Shown: positions 24,659 to 32,400, numbered from the stretch's first letter. The stretch is 34,115 nt of DNA from Pseudomonadota bacterium (GCA_021794275.1 JAJYRD010000042.1:1-34115), one strand, 5' to 3'. Made by a program: numbers and translations. The notes: a model not told the origin generated them from the sequence alone.

Positions 24659-26856
24659 ATGCATTTACCAAAGCGAAACCCGCGACACTATTCGACACCA
24701 GCGTCCGTGACCAGCGTCCTGTACTGGCGGTCGCGCCACTGCGGCCGGGTTTTGTCCGCGACGATCTCTCCCGCTACGGTGATCCAAGCTGGGACCTCCA
24801 ACCCGGCGTGTTCAGAGAAAATGCCCGACGCTGCCATACCACCGTGCATTTCCACAGCGTTGACGATCCTGTAATCGCGGAGGCGCTCCGGGAACTGCTT
24901 TATGCGCGGCTGAATATCGAACTGATCGGCTATAAGGCTCGCCTGCCGCCGGCCTGTGTGCGCCAGGTGTTCAATCGGTCGCGGCGTTTTTTTGAATTTG
25001 TCCGGCAGGACCTTGGCGTATTCGACCTTGCCCAAGTAAACCAGGCGTTGCTTGATCGCTATGCCAAAGCGTTGCAAGCCACTACGCTCCGGCCTATCGT
25101 CATGGCGCAGTTGCTTGAGGTTGTTTTCCATCTCTACGCCTGGCGCGAGCACCTGCCCGCCGCGCGTTTATTGTTTGAGCCATGGCCGGGCCGGTCGCCC
25201 TACTGGGTTGCGGGACACCGCTCGCAAAAAGGGGAGAACCTGACACCCCGCATACCCGAGTCAGTGATGGAACCGCTCCTGGCCTGGTCGATCCGCTATG
25301 TGACGACCTTCGCACCGGACATTTTAGCGGCGCGCAACGAGCTGACCTCTCTCGAAGACCGGCGCGATGCGATGATTGCAGCGGATGCTCCATTGGTGCC
25401 GACGGAGCGGCGGGCCCTGTACCGGCGGCGGGTTGCCGCGTATCTGGAGGAGCGGCGCCATCGGGGACGCGGTGTGCCGATTTGGACGACGGCGCACAAC
25501 GGGGTTATGCGCCACGACCTGGCTACCGGCTTGATGACGCCACCGGTCAATTGGCTATTGATCCATCTGCACGCGGGTATCGATGCACAGGCTGATCCAG
25601 CCAGCCATCTTTCACTCACGACCGGAGCACCTGATCTGATTGCTGCCGCCATTGACACACTCGGCGTTGAGAGTGGCGGGATGGATACCCCAATCTCAAG
25701 GGATTCCGTGACCAGCCCGCCCTGGCGGTCGCGTTTTGACGCCAAGACGCTCGCGAGTGAAGAGCGCATGCTGCAAGCCGCCTGCTACGTGGTGTGCGCC
25801 TATCTCACCGGCATGCGCGATTGCGAGGTGCAGGCCATGCGGGTGGGTTGTCTCTCCCTTTCACGCAGTGAGGACGGCATTATTGAACGATACCGCATCC
25901 GCTCCGTTGCCTACAAAGGCCGGGCGGCCTCAGGTGAGCCTGCTGAATGGGTGACGATATCACCCGTTGCCGAAGCCATCCGAATTCTTGAGCGACTGGC
26001 CACGAGGGCAAATGCGGCGCGGGGTACGGACACCCTCTGGCCGGTACTGGTCTTCAGACGCACGACAAAGTCTCACGTCTCCGCTGAGATTGTGCGGCAG
26101 CTTAACGAGTTCCGTGATCACCTGAATGGGGTGTTTGGTACCGAGGCAGAGCCAGCAGTTCCCATGCATCCCACTGGCACACCCTGGCGCATCACGACGC
26201 GCCAGTTCCGCCGCACCATCGCGTGGCATATTGCCAACCGTCCCTTTGGCACCATTGCCGGCATGATCCAGTACAAGCACGCGTCGGTTGCCGCTTTTGA
26301 AGGTTATGCCGGTGCCAGCCCATCAAGCTTTCGTGCCGAGGTGGACGCCGAGCGACGCCTGGGTCAGCTCGACGATATTGTGACCTATTTTGATGACCGG
26401 CAGGCGGGGCATACCCTTTCCGGCCCGGCGGCCAGTCGCATTAATCGTACGCTGGACGCTGTGACGAATGAACTGGAGCCGCTCCCGGGCATGATCGCTG
26501 ACCGCGCGCGCCTGCGCACGCTGCTGGCCAGCACAGCCCGTACACTGCACGTCGGTGTTCTCGCGGATTGTTTCTTTGATCCGGCGATGGCCATGTGCCT
26601 GAACGAGATGCCCAGTCGAGATCGGACAGGACCTCTAATATCACTCTGTCAGCCAACCCGTTGCCCCAACGCCTGTATCACGGCTCATCACAAGCCGGCA
26701 TGGAAGCAGGCCGCTGATAACGCCCGCGAGTTGCTGCATGAGAAGCGTTTGTCAGGACTACAGCGGATTGTTCTTTCCGAAGAGCTTGTCCGCCTTGACG
26801 GCGTGCTCGACGGCGTCGGCGTGGCTCCTCAGGATAGGTTGCCCCACGGGTGCTGA
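24655..26856 (+). CDS. ritC: RIT tyrosine recombinase C
   Basis: A 733-aa protein if read from TTG 24655, which overlaps the stop of recombinase B (TTGA), matching the coupling seen between A and B. The frame is open upstream to 24514, but inside recombinase B. A SAM-like part (QVFNRSRRFFEFVRQDLGVF) precedes the catalytic domain: TGMRDCEVQAMRVGCL with Arg box I, YKGRAASGE with a candidate Lys, RQFRRTIAWHIA and YKHASVAAFEGYAG with His and Tyr. The tail has a Cys pair near the end (CQPTRCPNACI). It is the largest of the trio, as usual in this family. Confidence 0.85.
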   Translation: MNAFTKAKPATLFDTSVRDQRPVLAVAPLRPGFVRDDLSRYGDPSWDLQPGVFRENARRCHTTVHFHSVDDPVIAEALRELLYARLNIELIGYKARLPPACVRQVFNRSRRFFEFVRQDLGVFDLAQVNQALLDRYAKALQATTLRPIVMAQLLEVVFHLYAWREHLPAARLLFEPWPGRSPYWVAGHRSQKGENLTPRIPESVMEPLLAWSIRYVTTFAPDILAARNELTSLEDRRDAMIAADAPLVPTERRALYRRRVAAYLEERRHRGRGVPIWTTAHNGVMRHDLATGLMTPPVNWLLIHLHAGIDAQADPASHLSLTTGAPDLIAAAIDTLGVESGGMDTPISRDSVTSPPWRSRFDAKTLASEERMLQAACYVVCAYLTGMRDCEVQAMRVGCLSLSRSEDGIIERYRIRSVAYKGRAASGEPAEWVTISPVAEAIRILERLATRANAARGTDTLWPVLVFRRTTKSHVSAEIVRQLNEFRDHLNGVFGTEAEPAVPMHPTGTPWRITTRQFRRTIAWHIANRPFGTIAGMIQYKHASVAAFEGYAGASPSSFRAEVDAERRLGQLDDIVTYFDDRQAGHTLSGPAASRINRTLDAVTNELEPLPGMIADRARLRTLLASTARTLHVGVLADCFFDPAMAMCLNEMPSRDRTGPLISLCQPTRCPNACITAHHKPAWKQAADNARELLHEKRLSGLQRIVLSEELVRLDGVLDGVGVAPQDRLPHGC

Positions 26857-26942
26857 TCCTGGATTGAGGGGGCGTCACAGATGGCTGGCGATGCTTAGGG
26901 CGCCGACACATTGTCGGGGCATGGAAGCATGCTATTTTTCTT
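26857..26942. other. Right inner end of the RIT element before the IS insertion
   Basis: No gene. It contains a small stem, CCGACA/TGTCGG (26903-26917), and the left copy of the 8-bp target duplication TTTTTCTT (26935-26942). The remaining 14 bp of the RIT end lie beyond the transposon at 31486-31499. Confidence 0.6.
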
Positions 26943-26966
26943 GTGTATCCGGAATTCCGTGTTGAT
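26943..26966 (+). repeat. Left terminal inverted repeat of the ISL3 transposon
   Basis: It pairs with 31454-31477 with two mismatches. Target duplication TTTTTCTT flanks both ends. Confidence 0.92.
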
Positions 26967-27170
26967 TTGAGATGACGCTGAGGCGATGCCTCTTGGCCCT
27001 TAAACCGGAATATTGTGTGTATGCGTGGCGGTTATCCCAGTCGCAATCGAGCTTCCCGTTTCACCAGTTAGTTCGTAGCGCCTTCTGATTTGTGGAAAGC
27101 CAGTACACGGAAGGGCCAGACCAGCACCCCAGTATCCAGGTAGGGATGTCCGAGGTCGGGTTTCCCTTCG

Positions 27171-27206
27171 GGGTGGTTGGGGTGGTTGGGGTGGTTGGGG
27201 TGGTTG
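27171..27206. repeat. Four perfect 9-bp tandem repeats (GGGTGGTTG)
   Basis: Four uninterrupted copies of GGGTGGTTG, followed by a partial fifth (GGTTG), end two bases before the -35 box of the regulator promoter. The regularly spaced G triplets could form a G-quadruplex. The region 26967-27208 holds no convincing gene. Confidence 0.85.
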
Positions 27207-27208
27207 GG

Positions 27209-27258
27209 TTGACATCGTAGAACTTGGCCATTAACATATGAACACTTATTCGATTGTT
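27209..27258 (+). promoter_or_regulatory. Promoter overlapped by an ArsR/SmtB-type operator
   Basis: TTGACA (27209-27214), a 17-bp spacer and TAACAT (27232-27237) form a good sigma-70 promoter. AACATATGAACA-CT-TATTCGATTGTT (27233-27258) matches the 12-2-12 SmtB/CzrA operator, with its TGAACA and TATTC half-sites. It covers the -10 and the start point, so the regulator should repress the promoter until zinc or a similar metal binds. Confidence 0.8.
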
Positions 27259-27290
27259 ACTTTGATCTGACATGGAACTACCCGATAAGC

Positions 27291-27596
27291 ATGGAACCGA
27301 CTTTTGAGCAGGCCGAAGAATTGGCGGGCATGTTCCATCTGCTTGGCGACGTCAATCGGCTGCGACTAATTTGTGCTTGCCTTGAGGGAGCGGTCTGCGT
27401 CCAGGATCTGGCCGATCGCTTCAGCCTGACCCCCTCTCTGGTGAGTCATCACTTGCGTCTGCTGAAGGCGGCACGCCTCATGCGTGCCGCGCGACGTGGC
27501 AAGCAGGTGTTCTACACAGTCAACGATGAGCACGTGCGTCGGGTACTTAGTGATATGACGACCCACGTCGCTGAAGACGCTGGGGGCGAACGTTAA
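27291..27596 (+). CDS. ArsR/SmtB-family metal-responsive repressor
   Basis: A 101-aa winged-helix protein. The recognition region SLTPSLVSHHLRLLKAARL (about 45-63) and the wing RRGKQVFYTV are typical. The last helix carries Asp79, His81, His92 and Glu95 (DxHx10HxxE), the alpha-5 zinc site of CzrA/SmtB. Only one Cys lies in the alpha-3 position (VCVQDL), against a CadC-type cysteine site. It should release the 27233-27258 operator when zinc (or cobalt/cadmium) rises and so switch on the efflux genes downstream. Confidence 0.9.
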   Translation: MEPTFEQAEELAGMFHLLGDVNRLRLICACLEGAVCVQDLADRFSLTPSLVSHHLRLLKAARLMRAARRGKQVFYTVNDEHVRRVLSDMTTHVAEDAGGER

Positions 27597-27683
27597 CAAT
27601 AGAAATTGACGCAGCTCATGCCCAGGTGCGGCGCCCAAGCACGCGGCCTCGCTCTGGGTGGGCTATTCGGAGAGGTGCCGAAC

Positions 27684-28691
27684 GTGACACATACCCATCC
27701 CCATGAACACGATGCGAACGGACATGACTCTAACCGCTATAACCATGGGCATGCGCATGACCACCACGACCATGCCCATTCGATCAGTCCGGATGCGGAC
27801 AAGCGCTATCTGACGATCGCGCTGGCGTTGCTGCTGGCGTTTATGGCAGTCGAAGTCGTCGCGGGCCTGAAGGCCTCCTCGCTGGCACTGATATCGGATG
27901 CAGGGCACATGCTCACCGATGCGGGCGCAATCGCGATGTCGCTGGCTGTGATGCGTCTGGCGCAGCGGCCCGCAGGAGGGCGGTTTACCTTCGGCTTCAA
28001 GCGTGCTGAAGTCCTCAGTGCCCAGATCAACGGTCTGACATTGGTGGCATTGGCCGGCTGGTTTCTGATTGAGGCGGTGCGCCGCCTGATCTGGCCGCCT
28101 GCGGTCGATGGACTGCTCGTGACCTGGGTCGCCCTGGTGGGTATTGTCGTGAACCTGTTGGCGACATGGTCGATGAGCAAGGCCAATCGGGAAAGCCTCA
28201 ACGTCGAGGGCAGCTTTCAGCACATTCTTACCGATCTGTACGCCTTTATCGTCACCGCAATCGCCGGCGCTTTGATCCACTGGACGCATTTCTACCGCTT
28301 CGACGCGCTCGCCGCCCTGGTGGTGGCGGCCTTGATGCTACGCGCGGGAGTGGGTCTGCTCAGGGAATCGGGGCGTGTCTTCCTCGAGGCCGCCCCCAAG
28401 GGGGTGGAACCGGATGTCATCGGCCGCACATTGGCTGCGGATCCAGGCGTGTGCGAGGTGCATGACTTGCATGTCTGGGAGGTAACAGCGGGCTTTACCG
28501 CCCTATCCGCGCACATCCTCATACCCGGTGACAAGCCTTGCCAGGGAGAGTGCCATGCGGTGCGTCGCCGTCTTAGCGTACTGCTTGCCGAGCGTTTTGA
28601 CATCGCGCACGTGACGCTCCAGGTGGACCACTTCCACACCGAGTACCGGATCCCCATGCAGGAGATTCGTCAGTCCATGGCCGCTGCCTGA
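27684..28691 (+). CDS. czcD: CzcD-like cation diffusion facilitator
   Basis: A 335-aa efflux protein from GTG 27684, which has GGAGAGG upstream; a frame from 27606 adds an unlikely leader. The N-terminus has 12 His in 32 residues (THTHPHEHD, HGHAHDHHDHAH), a metal-collecting tail. Six membrane helices follow, with metal sites His75/Asp79 (HMLTD) and His180/Asp184 (HILTD). A cytosolic C-terminal domain (VHDLHVWEVTAGFTALSAHI) ends with DHFHTEY. CDF proteins export Zn2+, Cd2+ or Co2+ in exchange for protons. It lies just after its likely regulator. Confidence 0.93.
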   Translation: MTHTHPHEHDANGHDSNRYNHGHAHDHHDHAHSISPDADKRYLTIALALLLAFMAVEVVAGLKASSLALISDAGHMLTDAGAIAMSLAVMRLAQRPAGGRFTFGFKRAEVLSAQINGLTLVALAGWFLIEAVRRLIWPPAVDGLLVTWVALVGIVVNLLATWSMSKANRESLNVEGSFQHILTDLYAFIVTAIAGALIHWTHFYRFDALAALVVAALMLRAGVGLLRESGRVFLEAAPKGVEPDVIGRTLAADPGVCEVHDLHVWEVTAGFTALSAHILIPGDKPCQGECHAVRRRLSVLLAERFDIAHVTLQVDHFHTEYRIPMQEIRQSMAAA

Positions 28692-29001
28692 GACGGGATG
28701 AGCCTCATGATTGGTTGACCTTAAGGCTTACCTCAAGACTGACAGTGCATCAGAACGTGCTATCTGGCTTCAGCGCCAGTTAGACAAAATGTGTGTGATC
28801 AAGAGGGGAGGATGGCACTTTGAAAGGCGCCATATTGACGGATGGTGACGGTGTCATACATAAGATATGTCGTTATCGATAAACACGCGATCATCCGCCT
28901 ACAAGCCCGATTCATGCGGTTGTTCGTCAACTGCCACAAAAAGAACCCATTGATATGCTTACACGACGGAACTTTGATTTGATGGCGTTCGAGGCACGGC
29001 T
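28692..29001. other. Gap between the two CDF-type genes
   Basis: No gene is visible. TTGACC followed by CTTAAGG-CTTA-CCTCAAG (about 28716-28738) resembles a MerR-family operator inside a long promoter spacer, although no clear -10 follows. A palindrome TTATCGATAA lies at 28873-28882. No merR gene is present in this copy of the transposon. Confidence 0.4.
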
Positions 29002-29601
29002 ATGAGCTGTGATTGCGGCCAAGTATCCGCCCGGTCAGCCATCGAGCGATTGATTGTGCGGCGTGCCTTCTTCCTCAATGCGATTATGTGCGTGATCGGT
29101 TTGGGTGCCGCCTACTTCGCTCAGTCTACAAGCATTCTGGCGGATGCGATCGACATGGCGGCCGACGCGTCCGGCTATGCTCTGGCGCTTCTCGCCGTTG
29201 GCCATAATGAGCGCTTTAGAGTTCTGGCTGCCCGTTGGACCGGTACCGTGCTCCTGTTGTTGGGCATTGGAATCATTGTCGAAGCCATTCAGCACTGGGT
29301 TACAGGAAGTGAACCATTCGGCCCAGTCATGGTGGGGTACTCGGTCATCGCATTCCTTGTAAACCTCTATGTGCTCCGGTCGCTGGCCAAGATACGAGAA
29401 GGCGGTGTCCATTTAAATGCCAGCTATATTTGCACTAGAGCCGACGTATTAGCGAATCTAGTGGTCTTCATTGCTGGGGGCATCGTATGGTTCACTGGCA
29501 CCCATTGGGTGGATCTCGCAGCCGGCATCGGGATTTCCTTATTGATTTTCAGCGAGGTGCGAGAAATTTTCGAGGGGGGGAGCAAAAGAAAGCGCGACTG
29601 A
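29002..29601 (+). CDS. CDF-type membrane protein (transmembrane domain only)
   Basis: A 199-aa protein with about five to six hydrophobic helices and a cysteine-containing start (MSCDCGQ). LADAIDMAADASGYALALLAVGH resembles CDF helix II with Asp in place of the first His (DxxxD). ICTRADVLANLVVFIAG resembles helix V with a conserved Asp. The C-terminal cytosolic domain of CDF proteins is absent and the protein ends in a basic tail (GGSKRKRD). Truncated CDF-like proteins of this kind occur in metal-resistance clusters. It may export a metal or help CzcD; substrate unknown. Confidence 0.78.
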   Translation: MSCDCGQVSARSAIERLIVRRAFFLNAIMCVIGLGAAYFAQSTSILADAIDMAADASGYALALLAVGHNERFRVLAARWTGTVLLLLGIGIIVEAIQHWVTGSEPFGPVMVGYSVIAFLVNLYVLRSLAKIREGGVHLNASYICTRADVLANLVVFIAGGIVWFTGTHWVDLAAGIGISLLIFSEVREIFEGGSKRKRD

Positions 29602-29689
29602 GAGTTCCAACTCATGATATCGATCCATCGATTTGTGGTTCGTGAGCAATCGAGATAAAATTTTCGTTTCTTGATGATTTCGTCGGTGA

Positions 29690-30049
29690 ATGGCAGTGGT
29701 AACAGTCTTTGGCCCGGCCCTGGCGCTGCTGCGTGTCGTCCTGTTGTTTGCCGTCACGGCGGTCGCCGAGATCGTCGGCTGTTATCTGCCATGGCTCGTG
29801 ATCAAGCAGGGCAGATCGCTCTGGCTGCTGTTGCCCGCGGCAACCTCGCTTGCCGCATTCGCTTGGTTGCTGACCCTTCACCCTTCAGCGGCTGGGCGTA
29901 CCTACGCCGCGTATGGTGGCGTATACATTGCCGTCGCTATCGGATGGCTATGGGTGGTCGAGGGGATACGTCCCAGTCTGTGGGATGTCATCGGCAGTCT
30001 CGTCGCCCTGACGGGGATGGCCATTATCATGTTTGCGCCCAGACATTAG
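29690..30049 (+). CDS. ynfA: YnfA-family (UPF0060) membrane protein
   Basis: A 119-aa protein with four membrane helices. The family motifs are clear: [43 protein letters not shown] and [25 protein letters not shown]. Length agrees with the family (about 108-120 aa). YnfA proteins resemble small multidrug transporters and have been linked to efflux of cations and drugs. Its place beside metal pumps suggests that it belongs to the resistance cargo. The ribosome-binding site is weak. Confidence 0.92.
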   Translation: MAVVTVFGPALALLRVVLLFAVTAVAEIVGCYLPWLVIKQGRSLWLLLPAATSLAAFAWLLTLHPSAAGRTYAAYGGVYIAVAIGWLWVVEGIRPSLWDVIGSLVALTGMAIIMFAPRH

Positions 30050-30128
30050 GGTCGTTTGGTGAAAGTGGCCACATTAATGTGCCGGCTGGACGCGGCTAAT
30101 GAAACATTCTTGGGCAGGGATCATCTGG

Positions 30129-31447
30129 ATGGATTTGTTGAGTCTCAAGTCTCTACAGCAGGGCACCGTCCATGAATCCGAACACGATTATCACATTGAG
30201 GCCTCCAGCAACGGTTCCGATCAATCTTGTCCAGACTGCGGTTCTACCCATGCCGTCGGCTTCGGGCGTAAGCGTCAGCTCTTCATGGACTCCCCTGTGC
30301 GTGGCAAGCGCGTTGGCATCTGGGTAGACCGAAAGCGGTTACGCTGCAAGCAATGCGGCAAGACCTTCATGGAACCGCTGCCCGAGATGGACGATCGACG
30401 GCAGGCGACACGGCGACTTGTGCAGGACGTCGAGCGTGAGTCTCTGCGCCGCACATTCGCCAGCATCGCCGATGACGTTGGCTTCGACGAGAAGAGCATC
30501 CGCAATATCTTTCGCGACTACGTCAACCGGCTGGGGCGGGAAGTCCGGTTCGAGACGCCTAGATAAATGGGCATCGATGAGATCCACATCGTCAAGAAGC
30601 CTTGCTGTGTGATCTCGAATATCGAGCATCAAACCATCGCCGAGGTACTGCCAAACCGGAATAAGCCAACTGTGATCAAGCGCCTGCTAATGCTGCCTAG
30701 TCACGAGAAAGTGCGGTATGTGGCAATGGATATGTGGAATCCCTATCGAGACGCCGTCAACACGGTCTTCCCGCAAGCCAGGATCGTCATCGACAAATTC
30801 CATGTCGTACGAATGGCGAACCAATGTCTGGAAACCGTACGAAAAGATTTGCGCGCGCAGCTTACCTCACGGCAGCGCAAGGGTTTGATGCACGATCGCT
30901 TTGTTCTGCTCAAACGCCGCCATGACATCTCCGACGAAGATTACCTGAAGCTCTCAGGCTGTGGACTGTCAACCATCCCTCGCTGGGAGCGGCCTACGAC
31001 GCCAAGGAGGCTTTCTATGGTATCTGGGATATGGACAACCGGCCTGACGCGGAAAGTGCTTATGAAATCTGGCGTGAGAGCCTGTCCGAGGAGATGAGAG
31101 AGGCCTTCGAGCCGATTCTCACCGTAATTGGCAACTGGCGCACGGAGATCTTCAACTACTTCGATAACCCGATCACTAACGCCTATACGGAAAGTCTGAA
31201 CAATCTGATTCGGGTGATGAACCGGCTTCGACGCGGATATAGCTTTGACGCGCTTCGGGCAAAGATCCTGTTCACCGAAGGTGTGCATGCAATCAAGAAG
31301 CCTAAATATCCCAAGCGGGGGGCGACGATGGAGGACTCGATGTTCGCGTACAAAATCTTCTCAAGGAGCATAGACATCGAACAGGAAACCAATTACGGCG
31401 CTCGGATATCAACATTGACCGCTTTGATTGAAAACGGCGATCTCTAG
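30129..31447 (+). pseudogene. tnpA: ISL3-family transposase, disrupted
   Basis: The N-terminal zinc-binding part (CPDCGSTHAVGFGRKRQLF ... LRCKQCGKTF) and the DDE signatures (GIDEIHIV, VIDKFHVVRMANQ, YTESLNNLIRVMNRLRRGYS) are those of ISL3 transposases. A TAA at 30564-30566 replaces a codon, probably Trp, between FETPR and MGIDE. A second lesion near 30955-30965 moves the frame by one base: LKLSG is followed in the other frame by TVNHPSLGAAYDAKEAFYGIWD. Start chosen at ATG 30129 with AGGGA upstream. With two lesions an active protein is unlikely unless recoding occurs. Confidence 0.9.
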
Positions 31448-31453
31448 GCCAGT

Positions 31454-31477
31454 ATCAACACGAAATTCCGGATACCC
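31454..31477 (-). repeat. Right terminal inverted repeat of the ISL3 transposon
   Basis: Complement of the left repeat with two mismatches; followed directly by target duplication TTTTTCTT (31478-31485). Confidence 0.92.
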
Positions 31478-31485
31478 TTTTTCTT

Positions 31486-31499
31486 GACTGTCAGGATAA
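31486..31499 (-). repeat. Right terminal inverted repeat of the RIT element
   Basis: GACTGTCAGGATAA, the complement of the left end with one mismatch. It lies immediately after the ISL3 target duplication and immediately before the ardC 3' part. Confidence 0.85.
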
Positions 31500-31697
31500 A
31501 TCGCCGAGCTTGGGGCCGCGTTTCTGTCCGCCGAGATTGGGATTTTTGGCGCAACCCGCGAGGATCATGCGCACTACCTGGCGTCCTGGGTCCGCGTATT
31601 GCGCGGAGACAAGAAGGCCATCTTCACGGCCGCCGCAGCCGCGAGCAAGGCCGCCGCCTACATCACGGACAGCAGAGAGGCGCAGGCCGCCGCGTAA
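31500..31697 (+). pseudogene. ardC: ArdC-like antirestriction protein, 3' part
   Basis: The frame reads IAELGAAFLSAEIGIFG, then HAHYLASWVRVLRGDKKAIF and ends AQAAA, the C-terminal helix bundle of ArdC. It continues the 5' part at 20455-21249 with no missing coding sequence beyond the six-base junction (EELVA + IAELG, normally EELVAELG). It has no start of its own and is not expected to be translated. Confidence 0.92.
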
Positions 31698-31735
31698 AAC
31701 GGTGGCATAGGCGCATGGACGCGCCTTCACCAATA

Positions 31736-31746
31736 GTCACAGTGAC
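31736..31746. promoter_or_regulatory. Operator-like palindrome GTCACAGTGAC
   Basis: A perfect palindrome 26 bases before ATG 31773. Two near-identical sites stand before the next gene (32044-32080), so one regulator may control both genes. Confidence 0.55.
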
Positions 31747-31772
31747 CAATCATGATAATCAGGAGGCACAAC

Positions 31773-32036
31773 ATGAAGAAGCGTCAATTCCCTATCAACC
31801 ATTTAACGGACAGCATCGCGCAACTGAAAGCGAGGGCGGAAGGCAGCGCTACGCTGGAGGAGAAGGAGGCTTACGGCCGCGAGGCCGGCCAGATAATCGT
31901 GCAATTCTTGCGCAGCAGCGAGGGTAAGGACGATGTGGGGTCGGGCGCGGTCTTGGGTGGCGCCCTGGGTAGCGGGGGCGGCCTCTTCTGGGCGCAACTT
32001 TTCGCGATCCTGGAGCGCGCGATCCGCGGTTCTTAA
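31773..32036 (+). CDS. Hypothetical protein with glycine-rich segment
   Basis: An 87-aa protein from ATG 31773 with a strong AGGAGG; an in-frame ATG at 31752 lacks one. The first 60 residues are helical and charged (LTDSIAQLKARAEGSATLEEKE). The C-terminal part has GSGAVLGGALGSGGGLFWAQLF, a glycine-rich, weakly hydrophobic hairpin that might enter a membrane. It follows ardC and shares an operator type with the next gene. No family was recognised. Confidence 0.6.
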   Translation: MKKRQFPINHLTDSIAQLKARAEGSATLEEKEAYGREAGQIIVQFLRSSEGKDDVGSGAVLGGALGSGGGLFWAQLFAILERAIRGS

Positions 32037-32043
32037 TGCAACC

Positions 32044-32080
32044 ATCACCGTGACGGCCTATACTATATCGTCACGGTGAC
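32044..32080 (+). promoter_or_regulatory. Promoter flanked by twin operators
   Basis: TCACCGTGACG (32045-32055) and CGTCACGGTGA (32069-32079) are perfect inverted copies; each also contains the GTCAC-N-GTGAC palindrome, exact or with one change. Between them is a -10-like TATACT (32059-32064). Their centres are 24-25 bp apart. The layout predicts tight repression of the gene at 32099. Confidence 0.7.
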
Positions 32081-32098
32081 TTTATAAGGAGGTCTCCC

Positions 32099-32356
32099 AT
32101 GCCCCGTCCACCCCTCTACCAATCCGGCCCCATGACGCCAGCCGAACGCATGCGCGAAAAACGCGCCCGCGACCGCGGGTTTGTGTGGGGCTCCGGGGAA
32201 GACCTCAAGGATTTGTCAGACTCCGGGCTTCTGGAGCAAGTCGCGATCGCGTTTCGAAAAGAGCGAACGATGCGCAGGACACAAAACCATGGCGCGATCA
32301 CACGGTGGCTCGTCAAAGAGCTTCTGCAGCGGCTCGACGAGAAGCCCCGCAAGTAG
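32099..32356 (+). CDS. Small basic protein, candidate repressor
   Basis: An 85-aa protein with AAGGAGG seven bases before ATG 32099. It begins MPRPPLYQSGPMTPAERMREKRARDRG and later has HGAITRWLVKELLQRL. MTPAERM(R)-KRARDRG openings are common in small DNA-binding or antitoxin-like proteins. It lies directly after the twin operators and could be the protein that binds them. This is an inference; no clear HTH or ribbon-helix-helix was proved by eye. No toxin gene follows. Confidence 0.6.
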   Translation: MPRPPLYQSGPMTPAERMREKRARDRGFVWGSGEDLKDLSDSGLLEQVAIAFRKERTMRRTQNHGAITRWLVKELLQRLDEKPRK

Positions 32357-32361
32357 CCCTA

Positions 32362-32393
32362 GGGGGGTTTGCGTTACCGTAACGCTACCCCCC
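32362..32393 (+). terminator. Long hairpin after 32356
   Basis: GGGGGGT/ACCCCCC outside and GCGTTAC/GTAACGC inside (32371-32385) make a long stem six bases after the stop codon. There is no T tract. The inner palindrome GTTAC-C-GTAAC is close to the GTCAC-N-GTGAC operators, so it may also be a weak operator. Confidence 0.5.
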
Positions 32394-32400
32394 CCAGCTC

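Larger units (their letters stand above)
26943..31477 (+). mobile_element. ISL3-family transposon with metal-resistance passenger genes (ISPpu12-like)
   Basis: The 24-bp terminal inverted repeats lie at 26943-26966 (GTGTATCCGGAATTCCG...) and 31454-31477 (minus strand GGGTATCCGGAATTTCG...), 22 of 24 identical. The flanking TTTTTCTT at 26935-26942 and 31478-31485 is an exact 8-bp target duplication, the size usual for ISL3. The element carries an ArsR/SmtB regulator, a CzcD-like pump, a second CDF-type protein, YnfA and an ISL3 transposase. ISPpu12 of Pseudomonas is a known ISL3 element with a czcD-like passenger. The decayed transposase suggests it cannot move by itself. Confidence 0.92.
21250..31499 (+). 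mobile_element. RIT (recombinase-in-trio) element inserted in ardC, carrying a nested ISL3 transposon
   Basis: The ends are TTATCTTGACAGTC (21250-21263) and its complement at 31486-31499 (TTATCCTGACAGTC on the minus strand), 13 of 14 identical. Inside are three overlapping tyrosine-recombinase genes in one direction, the defining set of RIT elements. The outer bases join directly to the two halves of ardC, so the borders are exact. Without the nested transposon and its duplication the element is 5707 bp. Flanks GTAGCC and ATCGCC look like a variant 6-bp overlap rather than an exact duplication. Confidence 0.88.

Noticed and set aside
27061-27273. Minus-strand 70-aa frame with (TTP)4
   Set aside because: It is the reverse of the GGGTGGTTG tandem repeat and of the promoter-operator; there is no ribosome-binding site and no family match.
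27606-27683. Longer start for CzcD
   Set aside because: The TTG start has no ribosome-binding site; GTG 27684 follows GGAGAGG and begins the His-rich tail.
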